In this document: in pieces, positions 43,887-52,230 of the stretch
Numbering within the stretch: the stretch's first letter is position 1
Layout: each line of letters begins with the position of its first letter
From: Proteiniphilum sp. UBA5384
GTDB taxonomy: Bacteria > Bacteroidota > Bacteroidia > Bacteroidales > Dysgonomonadaceae
Direction of reading: 5' to 3'
Assembly: GCF_002410825.1 (NCBI RefSeq)
Contig: NZ_DHOS01000010.1
Location: forward strand, 169,827 to 233,826
Length of the DNA stretch: 64,000 nt
Translations under genes and position numbers: made by a program
Notes under the pieces: generated by a model
Told to the model about the DNA's origin: nothing
Databases searched by the model: none
What the model saw: only the letters and a program-made list of their open reading frames with translations

Positions 43887-45011
43887 TTATAATTCAACAT
43901 CATACACATACCAATGATTTCGCTCTATTTTCTCCGGAAGAAAGATTTGAGAGATATCCGGCCCGAATTCGGGTGGCGGAGTAGGACCGGTGTACGGCAC
44001 GCTTATCCCTATCGATGACAGCGGCCGGTCTGCTTCTTTGTCTCTTTCGTTAATATAGGTGACCAGTTGCAGGTCTGTAACAATAGAGTTACCACTCGTT
44101 TCCGGAATAGGCCATACCGTCCAGTCCGATTCTCCCAGCGAGCGGAGGTCTACCGTCGCATTGGGAGCGGTAAGATCTGATTGTTTGGTGGGGGCGGGTC
44201 TTACTGCATAAGAGTTCTTATCGAAATTCAGGAAGGCATAATGGTACTGTGGTCTTTCGGTCAAAGTGGCATTGGGATCGTTGATATCTCCTTCTTTCAC
44301 CACCGGTATGCTTTGGTGCTCTTGTGTAAGCCTGATATTCAGTTCTACCTTGGCGAGGGCGCGCACTAGTTTTATCTTGGGATTTGAGCCGCCGGTACCC
44401 AATATCCGGTTGTCGATGAAATTGTGGGTAACGTTTCCCGACATTAGTATAGGGGTGGACAGCGTGGGCGTCCAGGGAGTGGCGGTTGTGCATAGTACGT
44501 TTTCGAGTGCCGTCATTCCGTTGCCGGTGATGGTCGTCACATTGTCCAGGGCAGTTTTTAAGTTGACACAGTTAGCCACGATAAAAACCTGTCGTGTGCC
44601 GGCTTCAGCCTGCGTCATATTGAGTGTGATCCTGCCGTTGGTTTTGTCCCAGTTGCCACTTTTGCCGTTATGGGTAAAAGTGCCCGGTGTGCCGATGTAA
44701 TATTTTACCGGGTCGGTACCGTCGCTCTTGAAGAGGAAGAGGTAAAGGTCGTCGATTTGATTTTCTTCGATGCTTCCGGTGTCTGTCGCACGGGTTGTGG
44801 GGGGTGGGTTGGAAAAGGTGGTTGTGAAGGGTGAGATGGTCGAGGTCGCACTTTTTGGAGTGACGGTTATTTTTGTAAAACCGTCTGATATAAAGGCAAT
44901 TTCCACCCCTTTGTCGCTGCCGGTTACTACTTCGTCTTCGCCGGAACAGGAGGCGAAAGAGAGTCCCATCCACAAGGTAATTCCCAGGAATATGTATAGT
45001 TTATACTTCAT
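43887..45011 (-). CDS. Accessory fimbrillin lipoprotein
   Basis: This predicted type V fimbrial subunit has 374 residues and lipobox FASC. Two beta-sandwich domains are expected. The first includes the strand segment IDDLYLFLFKSDG, typical of the FimA/Mfa family, and the second ends with NHWYVYDVEL. A candidate processing site for an arginine-specific protease is TTR-A near residue 75, and cleavage there would free the groove for donor-strand exchange. It lies between two lipoprotein genes and, with the neighbour upstream, is a good candidate for a minor or tip component. The class is firm but the exact subunit is not. Confidence 0.75.
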   Translation of the reverse strand: MKYKLYIFLGITLWMGLSFASCSGEDEVVTGSDKGVEIAFISDGFTKITVTPKSATSTISPFTTTFSNPPPTTRATDTGSIEENQIDDLYLFLFKSDGTDPVKYYIGTPGTFTHNGKSGNWDKTNGRITLNMTQAEAGTRQVFIVANCVNLKTALDNVTTITGNGMTALENVLCTTATPWTPTLSTPILMSGNVTHNFIDNRILGTGGSNPKIKLVRALAKVELNIRLTQEHQSIPVVKEGDINDPNATLTERPQYHYAFLNFDKNSYAVRPAPTKQSDLTAPNATVDLRSLGESDWTVWPIPETSGNSIVTDLQLVTYINERDKEADRPLSSIGISVPYTGPTPPPEFGPDISQIFLPEKIERNHWYVYDVEL

Positions 45012-45103
45012 CACTTATCACGTATAATTTTAATGTTCATTCAAGTTTCGTATGGTTTAATGATTATAACTAAAGCATCCGTCTGGCGATGTTTTGTGAT
45101 TCA

Positions 45104-46513
45104 TTACAATTTAAAAATGTATGCCTTTATGCCATTGTACCACACTTCCAGGTATTCAGCTCCTGTGGTGGGTTCGGTGTTTAGCGTGTATGTCTCCGAG
45201 GCGGTGAGTTTCAACGCCTCTGTTTCATTCCCGTTCATGAATGTTTTTGTGCCGCTACCGTCGGTAAAAGTATATGGCGAAACAGTTTTCAACACTATAT
45301 TGTGTGGAGTGCAGGCGTCAAAGGTGTTGCTGACGGTAACCGTCTTCCCGTCCACCTCCACGTTGTAGCCGTACCCCATATAGAGCGACTTGTTTTCTTT
45401 TTCCCACGGGTCTATCTCGTAGAGGATTTCAATCGTCTCCAGATTCTTGATGGTGAACTTGTAGTGGTGGTTCCGGTAAATGTTATAATCAGGTTTGTTC
45501 ATCAGTTTACCTGTAGCGAAATCCAGATAATTGGCGTAAGGTTTTACCGGTGTCACGTTCGGGTCCGTACCGGGAATCCCGTAAGAAATGATCGGAACTT
45601 CATACGTTGTGCCGTCCGTGGTCTTCACCGAAAAATAATTCACCGGTTTATGGGGGCTCTCTGCCGTCCATGTGGTGGAAACGGGAAACAATGCTTCCGG
45701 CATATAGTAAACGTAGGTGTTGGTTCCGGTTATAGGTGTCAGCGTGGCATCGGTTTGATACGAGGGTGAAGCCACAGGCGGCTCCTGTTCTACCGGACTG
45801 TATTGTCGGAAAGCATTATGGAATTTCACTTCGGCGATACCTAAATCTGCTCCGGTGAAGGTCACTTCCAGTTTGGCTACAGCACGTGTGAGCATCACAC
45901 AGGGTTCTTCGGTAACGGTGCCATTTTCCGTTAGGACGGCTACCGTACCCCCCTCTGTATATTTCGGTTTGAACGGAGCGGGCTGGTAGAGCGTTCCTCC
46001 CGCGGGGATGGGCTGGTTGCGGTACACACGCGACACGGGAAATCCGTTGTCGTCGGCCGCACCCCGGTAGAGGGCTTCATCCAGGTTGCGGAGTTCGCCC
46101 ATGAAAGCATCCATCGCGGTCCGGTCAGCAATATTTTTCAAGTTGTTTTGTGTGCCTGCCGGCAGATTACCTACGAAATAGAAATCGCAGGTGCTTCCCG
46201 TTTTCAGCTTCGCAGTAAAGGCATAGGCCGACTCCCCGCTTCCGAGGTTATCCTTGAAGTAAGGAGTCTCCATCCTGCTGCCGGTACTGCTGTCGAACAC
46301 CAACAGGGCGAGATTGTACATGCGGTCTTCAAAATCGGTCTTGTCGGTATTTACGGACGCCTTACCGTCGGCATGTGCCATCCGGGTGCTGATATTGAGG
46401 TATGCAGTCGGTCCTTCGTCTTGCGGAGGCTCGTTGTGGATAACGTTGTCGCACGCCGTGAAGGCGAGGAGCAGTACGGCAATTAGTATGTATTTCATTT
46501 TAAATTGCATCAT
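45104..46513 (-). CDS. Accessory fimbrillin lipoprotein
   Basis: This is a FimA/Mfa-family subunit of about 469 residues with lipobox AFTAC. MYNLALLVFDSSTG is the first-domain strand typical of the family, and ending in strand KAYIFKL is normal for a subunit whose C-terminal strand is donated. The start is taken at the first of two ATGs (46513/46510) behind AGGAATAAT; an ATG at 46498 is also possible. It lies 38 bases after the FimB-like gene. Its candidate Arg cleavage site (STR-M near residue 45) differs from the R-A sites of the other subunits. Confidence 0.75.
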   Translation of the reverse strand: MMQFKMKYILIAVLLLAFTACDNVIHNEPPQDEGPTAYLNISTRMAHADGKASVNTDKTDFEDRMYNLALLVFDSSTGSRMETPYFKDNLGSGESAYAFTAKLKTGSTCDFYFVGNLPAGTQNNLKNIADRTAMDAFMGELRNLDEALYRGAADDNGFPVSRVYRNQPIPAGGTLYQPAPFKPKYTEGGTVAVLTENGTVTEEPCVMLTRAVAKLEVTFTGADLGIAEVKFHNAFRQYSPVEQEPPVASPSYQTDATLTPITGTNTYVYYMPEALFPVSTTWTAESPHKPVNYFSVKTTDGTTYEVPIISYGIPGTDPNVTPVKPYANYLDFATGKLMNKPDYNIYRNHHYKFTIKNLETIEILYEIDPWEKENKSLYMGYGYNVEVDGKTVTVSNTFDACTPHNIVLKTVSPYTFTDGSGTKTFMNGNETEALKLTASETYTLNTEPTTGAEYLEVWYNGIKAYIFKL

Positions 46514-46551
46514 TATTATTCCTGAGGTTTTACAATATCGAAGGGAGCGAT

Positions 46552-47535
46552 TCACATTTCAGTTTCAAAGCTGTGTACTTGCCATCCGTTTACATAGATG
46601 GCACAACTGAAGTGGGTGTCGCACTCTGCACAGTAATCCTTGATGGTCACCTTAATGGTGAAATCATTGTCGCAACTGAGGTTTGCCTGTCCGTTTTGTG
46701 CGGCGAGCAGGATTATGGCGATAAGGTCGCCGTCGAATACGGTCTCGCCCTCTTCTTGGTTGCCTGTGTAGGAGATATACAATCTGTTGTCGTATCCCGT
46801 CCACAAATCAAGCATGTCATAGTGCCAGGTGGCGGTGTTGTCGTCATAGAGCGGACCGGTGGTAGCGGGGTAGGTGATCACCTCCTGCTTGAGCGGCATG
46901 GAGCCGTCGATATGCAATGTCCCGTTGCCCGATGATACTTGGGCATGCAATTCCTCGAGGTCATATTCCTTCATGGTCTTCTTGTCGAATTCCACAATCA
47001 GCTCCACTCGGTTGGTGATTTCCCGCAAGTTGACGGCGGTATACTTGTAGAGGCTGCCATACTCTTCCGGGTTGGGAAGATAGACAACGGGGCTTTCGCC
47101 CTGCCACACCTGCGTATCTCCGAGATTTTCCGCCCTGCCGGAAGCCGTTTTCAGGGTGAGCATCACATCTTTTTTACTGGTTTTTCCATTGGTGAAAGTA
47201 GCCGGGATAAAATGATTATCTATGCCGGCCCATGCCACGAAGGAGAAACTGCCGTTGGACACCGGCACCAATATCTCATAGTCGCGGCTGAGCGTCACGT
47301 TTTCTTTTGTGACAGAAGTGACCAGCCTGTCATTTTCATCAAACGCGAAGAGGGTAAGCGAAGGGACGCTCCCGATGAATGTTGGATTTGACTGACAAGG
47401 TGTCATCGAGTAGAATTCCACATATACACCTTGGGGACAATCGGACAAATCATCATAGATCAGAGAGTCGCAACCCCAGAAAATTGTTCCCAACGCGAAC
47501 AGCATTATCCATATCTTGTTTCGTAAATTCATCAT
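46552..47535 (-). CDS. FimB/Mfa2-family fimbrial anchor lipoprotein
   Basis: The FimB/Mfa2 family caps and anchors type V fimbriae in the outer membrane. The 327 residues have lipobox FWGC (Cys22), the family opening DDLSDCPQGVYVEFY and a first-domain strand SLTLFAFDENDRLV. The C-terminal part is a second beta sandwich ending NGWQVHSFETEM, with four clustered cysteines just before it (CAECDTHFSC). It follows the major fimbrillin gene but is separated from it by a strong terminator, which fits an anchor needed in low amount. Confidence 0.85.
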   Translation of the reverse strand: MMNLRNKIWIMLFALGTIFWGCDSLIYDDLSDCPQGVYVEFYSMTPCQSNPTFIGSVPSLTLFAFDENDRLVTSVTKENVTLSRDYEILVPVSNGSFSFVAWAGIDNHFIPATFTNGKTSKKDVMLTLKTASGRAENLGDTQVWQGESPVVYLPNPEEYGSLYKYTAVNLREITNRVELIVEFDKKTMKEYDLEELHAQVSSGNGTLHIDGSMPLKQEVITYPATTGPLYDDNTATWHYDMLDLWTGYDNRLYISYTGNQEEGETVFDGDLIAIILLAAQNGQANLSCDNDFTIKVTIKDYCAECDTHFSCAIYVNGWQVHSFETEM

Positions 47536-47655
47536 TCGTTGCGTTTTGAAAGTTTGTATAAAAAATATTGTTGTTTCCTGCCCGGATGCGTAGTGGTGGC
47601 ATGCTTACCATTCCTTTTATCCTTGCCAAGCCGGACAGTTTGTTTGGTTGTTGTG

Positions 47656-47701
47656 AAAACCCGGGGGAGGAGAACTCCCCGGGGAGCCTCCCCCCCCCGG
47701 G
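47656..47701 (-). terminator. GC-rich terminator behind the major fimbrillin, with C9/G9 run
   Basis: The outer arms are CCCGGGGGAGG and CCTCC followed by C-rich CGGG. An inner palindrome CTCCCCGGGGAG forms a second stem. On the minus strand the structure is followed by TTTT. The right arm contains a run of nine C. It should stop most transcription between the fimbrillin and anchor genes, leaving read-through for the anchor and accessory genes. Confidence 0.7.
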
Positions 47702-47751
47702 CAACAGTCTGATTGCTCTAACGTTTCTATATTACAATTTACATTGATTTA

Positions 47752-49383
47752 TTACATTTCAATTTCATAAGAGTGTACATTCCAGGGTAAGATATTTGCT
47801 TCTACACTCATCCATGTTTCCAAGTCTGGAAGCGGTCCCGGAGGCGGAGGTGTGGGTGTGCCGATAGGTTTCGGATCGGGATTGGTAGGATCCTGCTCGT
47901 CGGGATCTTCCGGATAGTACGGGTTCCAGTTGCTTCCGATACCTTTGAATCCGGTGATATGGATATGGTATACGTTGTTGCGGATTACGGGAGAGTTCCA
48001 CCATGTAGCGGGACTGGTTGTGGAGGGGTTCACCCAGGCATAGTAAAGAGTTTTACCTTTTACATAAGTATATGCAGACTGGCCGGCTACACCCCCTTTG
48101 TCGGGGTCGACCACATTGTCCAGTTCGATATAGAACAGACCGTTTTCACCCATATAAAAATCGTCACCTTCAGTGTAAGAGGAGGCCGCATGCGCTGCAT
48201 CCGCAAAAGTTTCGGGTACAAATCGGGCACGTACCATCACATAAGCCGTATTGGTTCTCAGGTAACCGCAGGCAGCAGCGCTGGTACCTTCGGGATGGAT
48301 GGTGGGCAGGATGAACCTTCCGTCCAGCAACCCGTCATTAAGGAAGTTTTCCTTGATTTCACCGTTGTCAACCGCATCACTGTACTGGGCCAGTGTGGGT
48401 ACGTCGGTTCCGCCCAACTTATTTGTGCGGTTTTCAAACAAACCGGAATAGTCATAACCGGCTGCTGCTTCAGTCCAGTCGGTAGAAGTCCAGCCCGTGG
48501 GTTTAAAACTGAATTTCGGAGTTTGATAATCGTTTTTCCTTTGCAGGTAGAGGGAGTTTTCGCCCTGTGCTACCACCCAGGTGATATCTTTTACGGTACC
48601 GAGGACTTCGCCACCCAGTTTCACTTTAAACTCGTCGGTAGAGGCTCCGTCACCTTCAGCCCTTGTCACCATTACCCGTGCGACGGTTCTTTCCACATTC
48701 ACGCTGACACGGTTTTTCGGATTTGCTGAGGCCAATGTTTCTTCTTTTTTTACATTTTCCTGCACATTAATGGTAACATCGTTGTTATTGGTCATCACAA
48801 TGGTTTCTACATTGTTTGTGTCATCCTGATTTACAAAGTTTTGGGCGGATGAATAGTCCAGCGTCTGGTTAGGAGTGCTTCCTGTTAATTTATTCTCCAG
48901 TTCGTAGGCTTTTGTCTTGAAGACCTCTTCGAATTTACCGGCAGAAGTGCTGGCAGCGGTGCTTAAATCGGAGATCAAGTCATTGGTACCGTTGATCACC
49001 ACAAATACTTTTTTGAGGCCGGCTGATGTGGCGATGGCGGCATTTCCGGTAGCTTTGGGTGTGAGCACGTTACCGTTTTGGGTGTAATCGTCACTCAGGT
49101 CGGCGGCGCTTTGCCATGAAGTCACCGACTTATTGTCTACCAGATAGATGTTGATTTTTTCAATCTTGTCCTTACCCGCCCAAGTACCTACAGGATTATA
49201 GTCCTGGGGTAATGCACGTGGTGTGGCAGTGTTGCTTCCCACGGAGAATGTCACCGCCACATGGGTGTTGGCTTTTGCTCCGTCGTCGGTGCCATTTTGT
49301 GGCACGTCGTCATTGTTACAAGCTGTGAAGCCTGCTCCGAGAGCTACGACAGCCATCAATAAAAATCTACTGAATTTTTTCAT
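47752..49383 (-). CDS. Major fimbrillin, Mfa1-like
   Basis: This predicted shaft subunit of fimbrial locus 1 has 543 residues and lipobox FTAC (Cys22). The mature N-terminal region has the usual VTFSVGSNTATPRALPQ with an R-A site at about residue 56 for arginine-specific cleavage. DKIEKINIYLVD is the first-domain strand. The C-terminal part has NVYHIHITGFKGIG and a proline-rich insert (about residues 505-525). The ending ILPWNVHSYEIEM is the donor-strand type end of the Mfa1 family. Its leader is very A/T-rich, which in this phylum favours strong translation, and a terminator follows, as expected for the most abundant product. Confidence 0.85.
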   Translation of the reverse strand: MKKFSRFLLMAVVALGAGFTACNNDDVPQNGTDDGAKANTHVAVTFSVGSNTATPRALPQDYNPVGTWAGKDKIEKINIYLVDNKSVTSWQSAADLSDDYTQNGNVLTPKATGNAAIATSAGLKKVFVVINGTNDLISDLSTAASTSAGKFEEVFKTKAYELENKLTGSTPNQTLDYSSAQNFVNQDDTNNVETIVMTNNNDVTINVQENVKKEETLASANPKNRVSVNVERTVARVMVTRAEGDGASTDEFKVKLGGEVLGTVKDITWVVAQGENSLYLQRKNDYQTPKFSFKPTGWTSTDWTEAAAGYDYSGLFENRTNKLGGTDVPTLAQYSDAVDNGEIKENFLNDGLLDGRFILPTIHPEGTSAAACGYLRTNTAYVMVRARFVPETFADAAHAASSYTEGDDFYMGENGLFYIELDNVVDPDKGGVAGQSAYTYVKGKTLYYAWVNPSTTSPATWWNSPVIRNNVYHIHITGFKGIGSNWNPYYPEDPDEQDPTNPDPKPIGTPTPPPPGPLPDLETWMSVEANILPWNVHSYEIEM

Positions 49384-49462
49384 TTTTAAAAAATTAATTA
49401 ATAATAAAAATTTGATAATAGAGATATTGTAGTTTCCCTTTTTTTAATAGTTTCCCTTTTAA

Positions 49463-50923
49463 TCAGTTTGTTACCAGTGTCTTGTTTAATTCTTCGAGGT
49501 TGACACGGGCATCATCGTCTCCGTTCGAAACGGCTTTCCCGAAATATTCCTTCGCCTTGTCGAAATCCCCTTTGCGGGCGTGCGCCACGCCGAGGTTGTT
49601 CCATACTTTGGGGTTGTCGGCCACCTTGTTCATCCTTGTGATGGCGCCGTCCATATTCCCCCCCTCGATGTCGGCTGCCGCCGAGTTGAGGATGGCGATA
49701 TCGCTGTCGGGGTAGAGGCGTGCGGCGATGTCGAACACTTCGCTAAACTCGGTGCTTTCCACCGGATAGGTCTGTGCCAGGAGGTACATCTCGTTCAGGC
49801 TTAATAGCTTGGGATTGGTTCTGATGATCTCACGTGCCTCTTCCACGTCGAACCCGCGCACGTTGTATGCCACCACGTATTCGGTACGGCGCAGGGGTGG
49901 GTAGAAGTGATTGAGCAGCTGACGGTATGTCTCTCCTCCGGAGAGTTTCATCAGTTCGGCGTCACGCGCGTCGGGATTGGCTATCCGGTCGATGATGTCG
50001 AGCACTGCCCGGCGGTCGGCCAGCGACGAGGCATTCACCGCATCACGCAGTCTTGCCCAGTCCTCTCCATGACCGGTGACCTTGAACCGGTTCCGTGGTA
50101 CGTTGAATTTCGACACTAGGTAATCGGCAAAGGCATCGGCGCGTTTTCCGGCCAGTGTCCTGTTATTTTGCTGGTTCCCTTCGGGCGAGGCGTAACCGTC
50201 GATGGTGAATTCGGTGATGGTGAGGTCGGGGTTGTGGCGTATCTCGTTCACCACACGGTCCACCTCCGCGAGTTTGGCGGCGTTGCCACCGTAGTCGGGT
50301 CGCAGCTCCCAGCGTCCCACCACGAAGTTGAAGGAGGCGGTATGGCGGTCGCTCCTTATCTTCTCTTCCGCCTCGGGCATGATATAAGTCAGTTTATAGA
50401 CCGGCCGGTAGGGAGCGGGCAGGAATTCAGGCATAAGCGGTTGTTCTCCGATCAGCATGCCGCACTCCGCGCATCCCGATTGCTCGTGTACCAGCGAGAG
50501 CGAGGCGTTCCGCATCCATTCCCGGTAGGGTATGGTTATATGGTAATGCACCGACTGTGCGGTGTTGTTCTTGCGTGTCACTACCTCAGCCGGCTCGCTC
50601 ACCGGCAGGTTTTCGCCCAGCACATGTTTGCGTCGCAATATTTTTGCCCGTTTCTTCCCGGCAACCACCACGGGATCGAGCGGGAGGCTTATATTACCGT
50701 TCTCCTTTGATTTCAGCAGTGGGGTGAGCACCAGTATGTTGTTGCTTTTCACCTGCAATGCGTCGAGCAATATATCGAAAGAGAGGGTGACCCGGTCGTT
50801 TTGCTTGACGGCCTTCCGGTTTTCAATGACTACATCCGAGGGGTGTGCCTCCTGGGCATACGTCCCCGGCACGACCGTGAAGAATGCGATGATAAGATAT
50901 AGGATATTGTTCTTTGTCTTCAT
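49463..50923 (-). CDS. DUF3868/OmpA-like/TPR protein of the fimbrial locus
   Basis: The protein has 486 residues and a signal peptide (cleavage near TYAQ, residue 24). The N-terminal DUF3868-type beta region runs to about 190 and contains CAEC. An OmpA-like peptidoglycan-binding domain spans about 215-290 (TIDGYASPEGNQQNNRTLAGKRA), and TPR-like helices fill about 395-480 (VWNNLGVAHARKGDFDKAKEYF). Proteins of this kind sit upstream of Mfa/Fim loci in Bacteroidales and link outer-membrane assemblies to the wall. It lies between DUF3575 and the major fimbrillin, an order typical of such loci. Confidence 0.85.
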   Translation of the reverse strand: MKTKNNILYLIIAFFTVVPGTYAQEAHPSDVVIENRKAVKQNDRVTLSFDILLDALQVKSNNILVLTPLLKSKENGNISLPLDPVVVAGKKRAKILRRKHVLGENLPVSEPAEVVTRKNNTAQSVHYHITIPYREWMRNASLSLVHEQSGCAECGMLIGEQPLMPEFLPAPYRPVYKLTYIMPEAEEKIRSDRHTASFNFVVGRWELRPDYGGNAAKLAEVDRVVNEIRHNPDLTITEFTIDGYASPEGNQQNNRTLAGKRADAFADYLVSKFNVPRNRFKVTGHGEDWARLRDAVNASSLADRRAVLDIIDRIANPDARDAELMKLSGGETYRQLLNHFYPPLRRTEYVVAYNVRGFDVEEAREIIRTNPKLLSLNEMYLLAQTYPVESTEFSEVFDIAARLYPDSDIAILNSAAADIEGGNMDGAITRMNKVADNPKVWNNLGVAHARKGDFDKAKEYFGKAVSNGDDDARVNLEELNKTLVTN

Positions 50924-50933
50924 TTCCGGTTGT

Positions 50934-51515
50934 TTATTTGATGATATAAATTAATGATACCGCCGCTTTGGTCACGCCCCAGTAGTTGTATTTTCCCTTG
51001 TCTTCCCGGGTGCCGCACTTGGCGCAGGGGAACTTGTCGTAATGGATGCGGGCGTATCCTCCGCCGATGCCGGTCTCCAGGTTCCAGCGGGGGCTGAGCA
51101 TCCAGTGGTAGCCGTAGCTGATGCCACCCCCGTAGAGGTAGCCCTCATAGCGGTTGTCCTTGAACTTGTCGAGACGCCCTACGGGGATATCCCATCCGCC
51201 GATGTTGAATTGCGCCCCGTGGGCATGCAGGCCGAAGAAGTGGCCGTTGAACACGTCGCAGGTCCACCAGCGCAGTTCAGGCTGCACCAGCCAATGCTTG
51301 GCTTTCTTGTTGTCGGAGAAGGTGAAAGGGTTGAAACCCGCGCCCAGCTCCAGGGTCATCTTTCGGCTCAATGCCATCTCCAGGCCGAGGTTGGGAGAGG
51401 CGGTAGCGTCGTAGAGGAGATTGTTCTTGACTGCCACCCTTTGCGCCTGTAGGGCCGGCAGTGATACCGCCAGCGCGAGGATGACCAGAAAAAACTTGTG
51501 ACTGATTTTGTGCAT
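50934..51515 (-). CDS. DUF3575 outer-membrane protein
   Basis: This 193-residue protein has a signal peptide (cleavage near LQAQ, residue 24) and about eight amphipathic strands ending in KAAVSLIYIIK, a small beta-barrel. RVAVKNNLLYDATASPNLGLE is the DUF3575 opening. It is encoded ten bases before the DUF3868/OmpA protein. The pair recurs in fimbrial operons and may form an outer-membrane platform. Its biochemical role is unknown. Confidence 0.88.
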   Translation of the reverse strand: MHKISHKFFLVILALAVSLPALQAQRVAVKNNLLYDATASPNLGLEMALSRKMTLELGAGFNPFTFSDNKKAKHWLVQPELRWWTCDVFNGHFFGLHAHGAQFNIGGWDIPVGRLDKFKDNRYEGYLYGGGISYGYHWMLSPRWNLETGIGGGYARIHYDKFPCAKCGTREDKGKYNYWGVTKAAVSLIYIIK

Positions 51516-51552
51516 AATATAGTTGTTTATGGATATGGCTGATTCAATTTTC

Positions 51553-52230
51553 TCATTGTATGGTTACCTTTCTTGCGTCGGTCACCTCCGCATTTTGGAG
51601 GCGTACCACATAGGTGCCCTTGGGAAGGCCCTCGATGGTCCTTTCGCCGCCTGCCCTCACTTCGATCCGTTCCCGCGGAGCCTCCCTGCCCGAGATAAAT
51701 GCCGAACAGTCGTTTTTGCTCCGGTTGGAGATGGTAATCCTTCCGTCGGCGGAGGCAGTGACGTCAATCAGTTCCTCCTCGGTCGAGAGCTGCGAGAAGG
51801 CAGCCGTGGATGTCAGCCGGAACCGGGCGGTTTTTTCGCCTTTCCCCGCCTCGAAGGTGTAAGAGCCGCCGTGGTGTATGCGTTCCTTCACGTTTCTTGC
51901 TTCGTCGTAGAGGTATATTTCCGCGTTCCTGAGCTGTTCGGAGAGCGAGAATTCCAGCGTGTATCTGCCGTTATCGTCCGGCACGAAGCCAATCCGCACG
52001 TTGTGCATGTCGGGCACGGTGGCCACCTGCAGCCTGCTGCTGTCGGATGCCGCCACGTAGAGTTGTGCGATTCCGCTTTCCTCCATTTTCCTGCCGTCCC
52101 AGCCGCTGTCGAAACCGTGCGAAGTCCCCGGCTTGTGGAATACCCACAGCCGGTCGGCGGAAGCCTTGCCGATCACGTCCATGCGTACGGATGGCAACGG
52201 TTGGATGGCGGGTCTGCTCCCGGCGGATGT
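51553..52230 (-). CDS. C-terminal part of the large repeat protein, in the -1 frame
   Basis: These 225 codons continue the large protein encoded immediately upstream but in the -1 frame, beginning at the A7 tract. No signal peptide or good start codon is present, so it is unlikely to be an independent gene. The segment begins TSAGSRPAIQPLPSVRMDV and is beta-rich. It ends with LPKGTYVVRLQN and then RKVTIQ, the two closing strand motifs of a type IX secretion (type A) sorting domain. Without the frame change the protein would be exported but not sorted to the surface. The sorting-domain call is by pattern and needs a profile search. Confidence 0.7.
   Translation of the reverse strand, partial: TSAGSRPAIQPLPSVRMDVIGKASADRLWVFHKPGTSHGFDSGWDGRKMEESGIAQLYVAASDSSRLQVATVPDMHNVRIGFVPDDNGRYTLEFSLSEQLRNAEIYLYDEARNVKERIHHGGSYTFEAGKGEKTARFRLTSTAAFSQLSTEEELIDVTASADGRITISNRSKNDCSAFISGREAPRERIEVRAGGERTIEGLPKGTYVVRLQNAEVTDARKVTIQ

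Noticed and set aside
47453..47704. An 83-codon minus-strand frame across the gap behind the major fimbrillin
   Set aside because: It reads through the terminator and into the FimB-like gene in another frame. The composition is that of the hairpin and no start signal precedes it.
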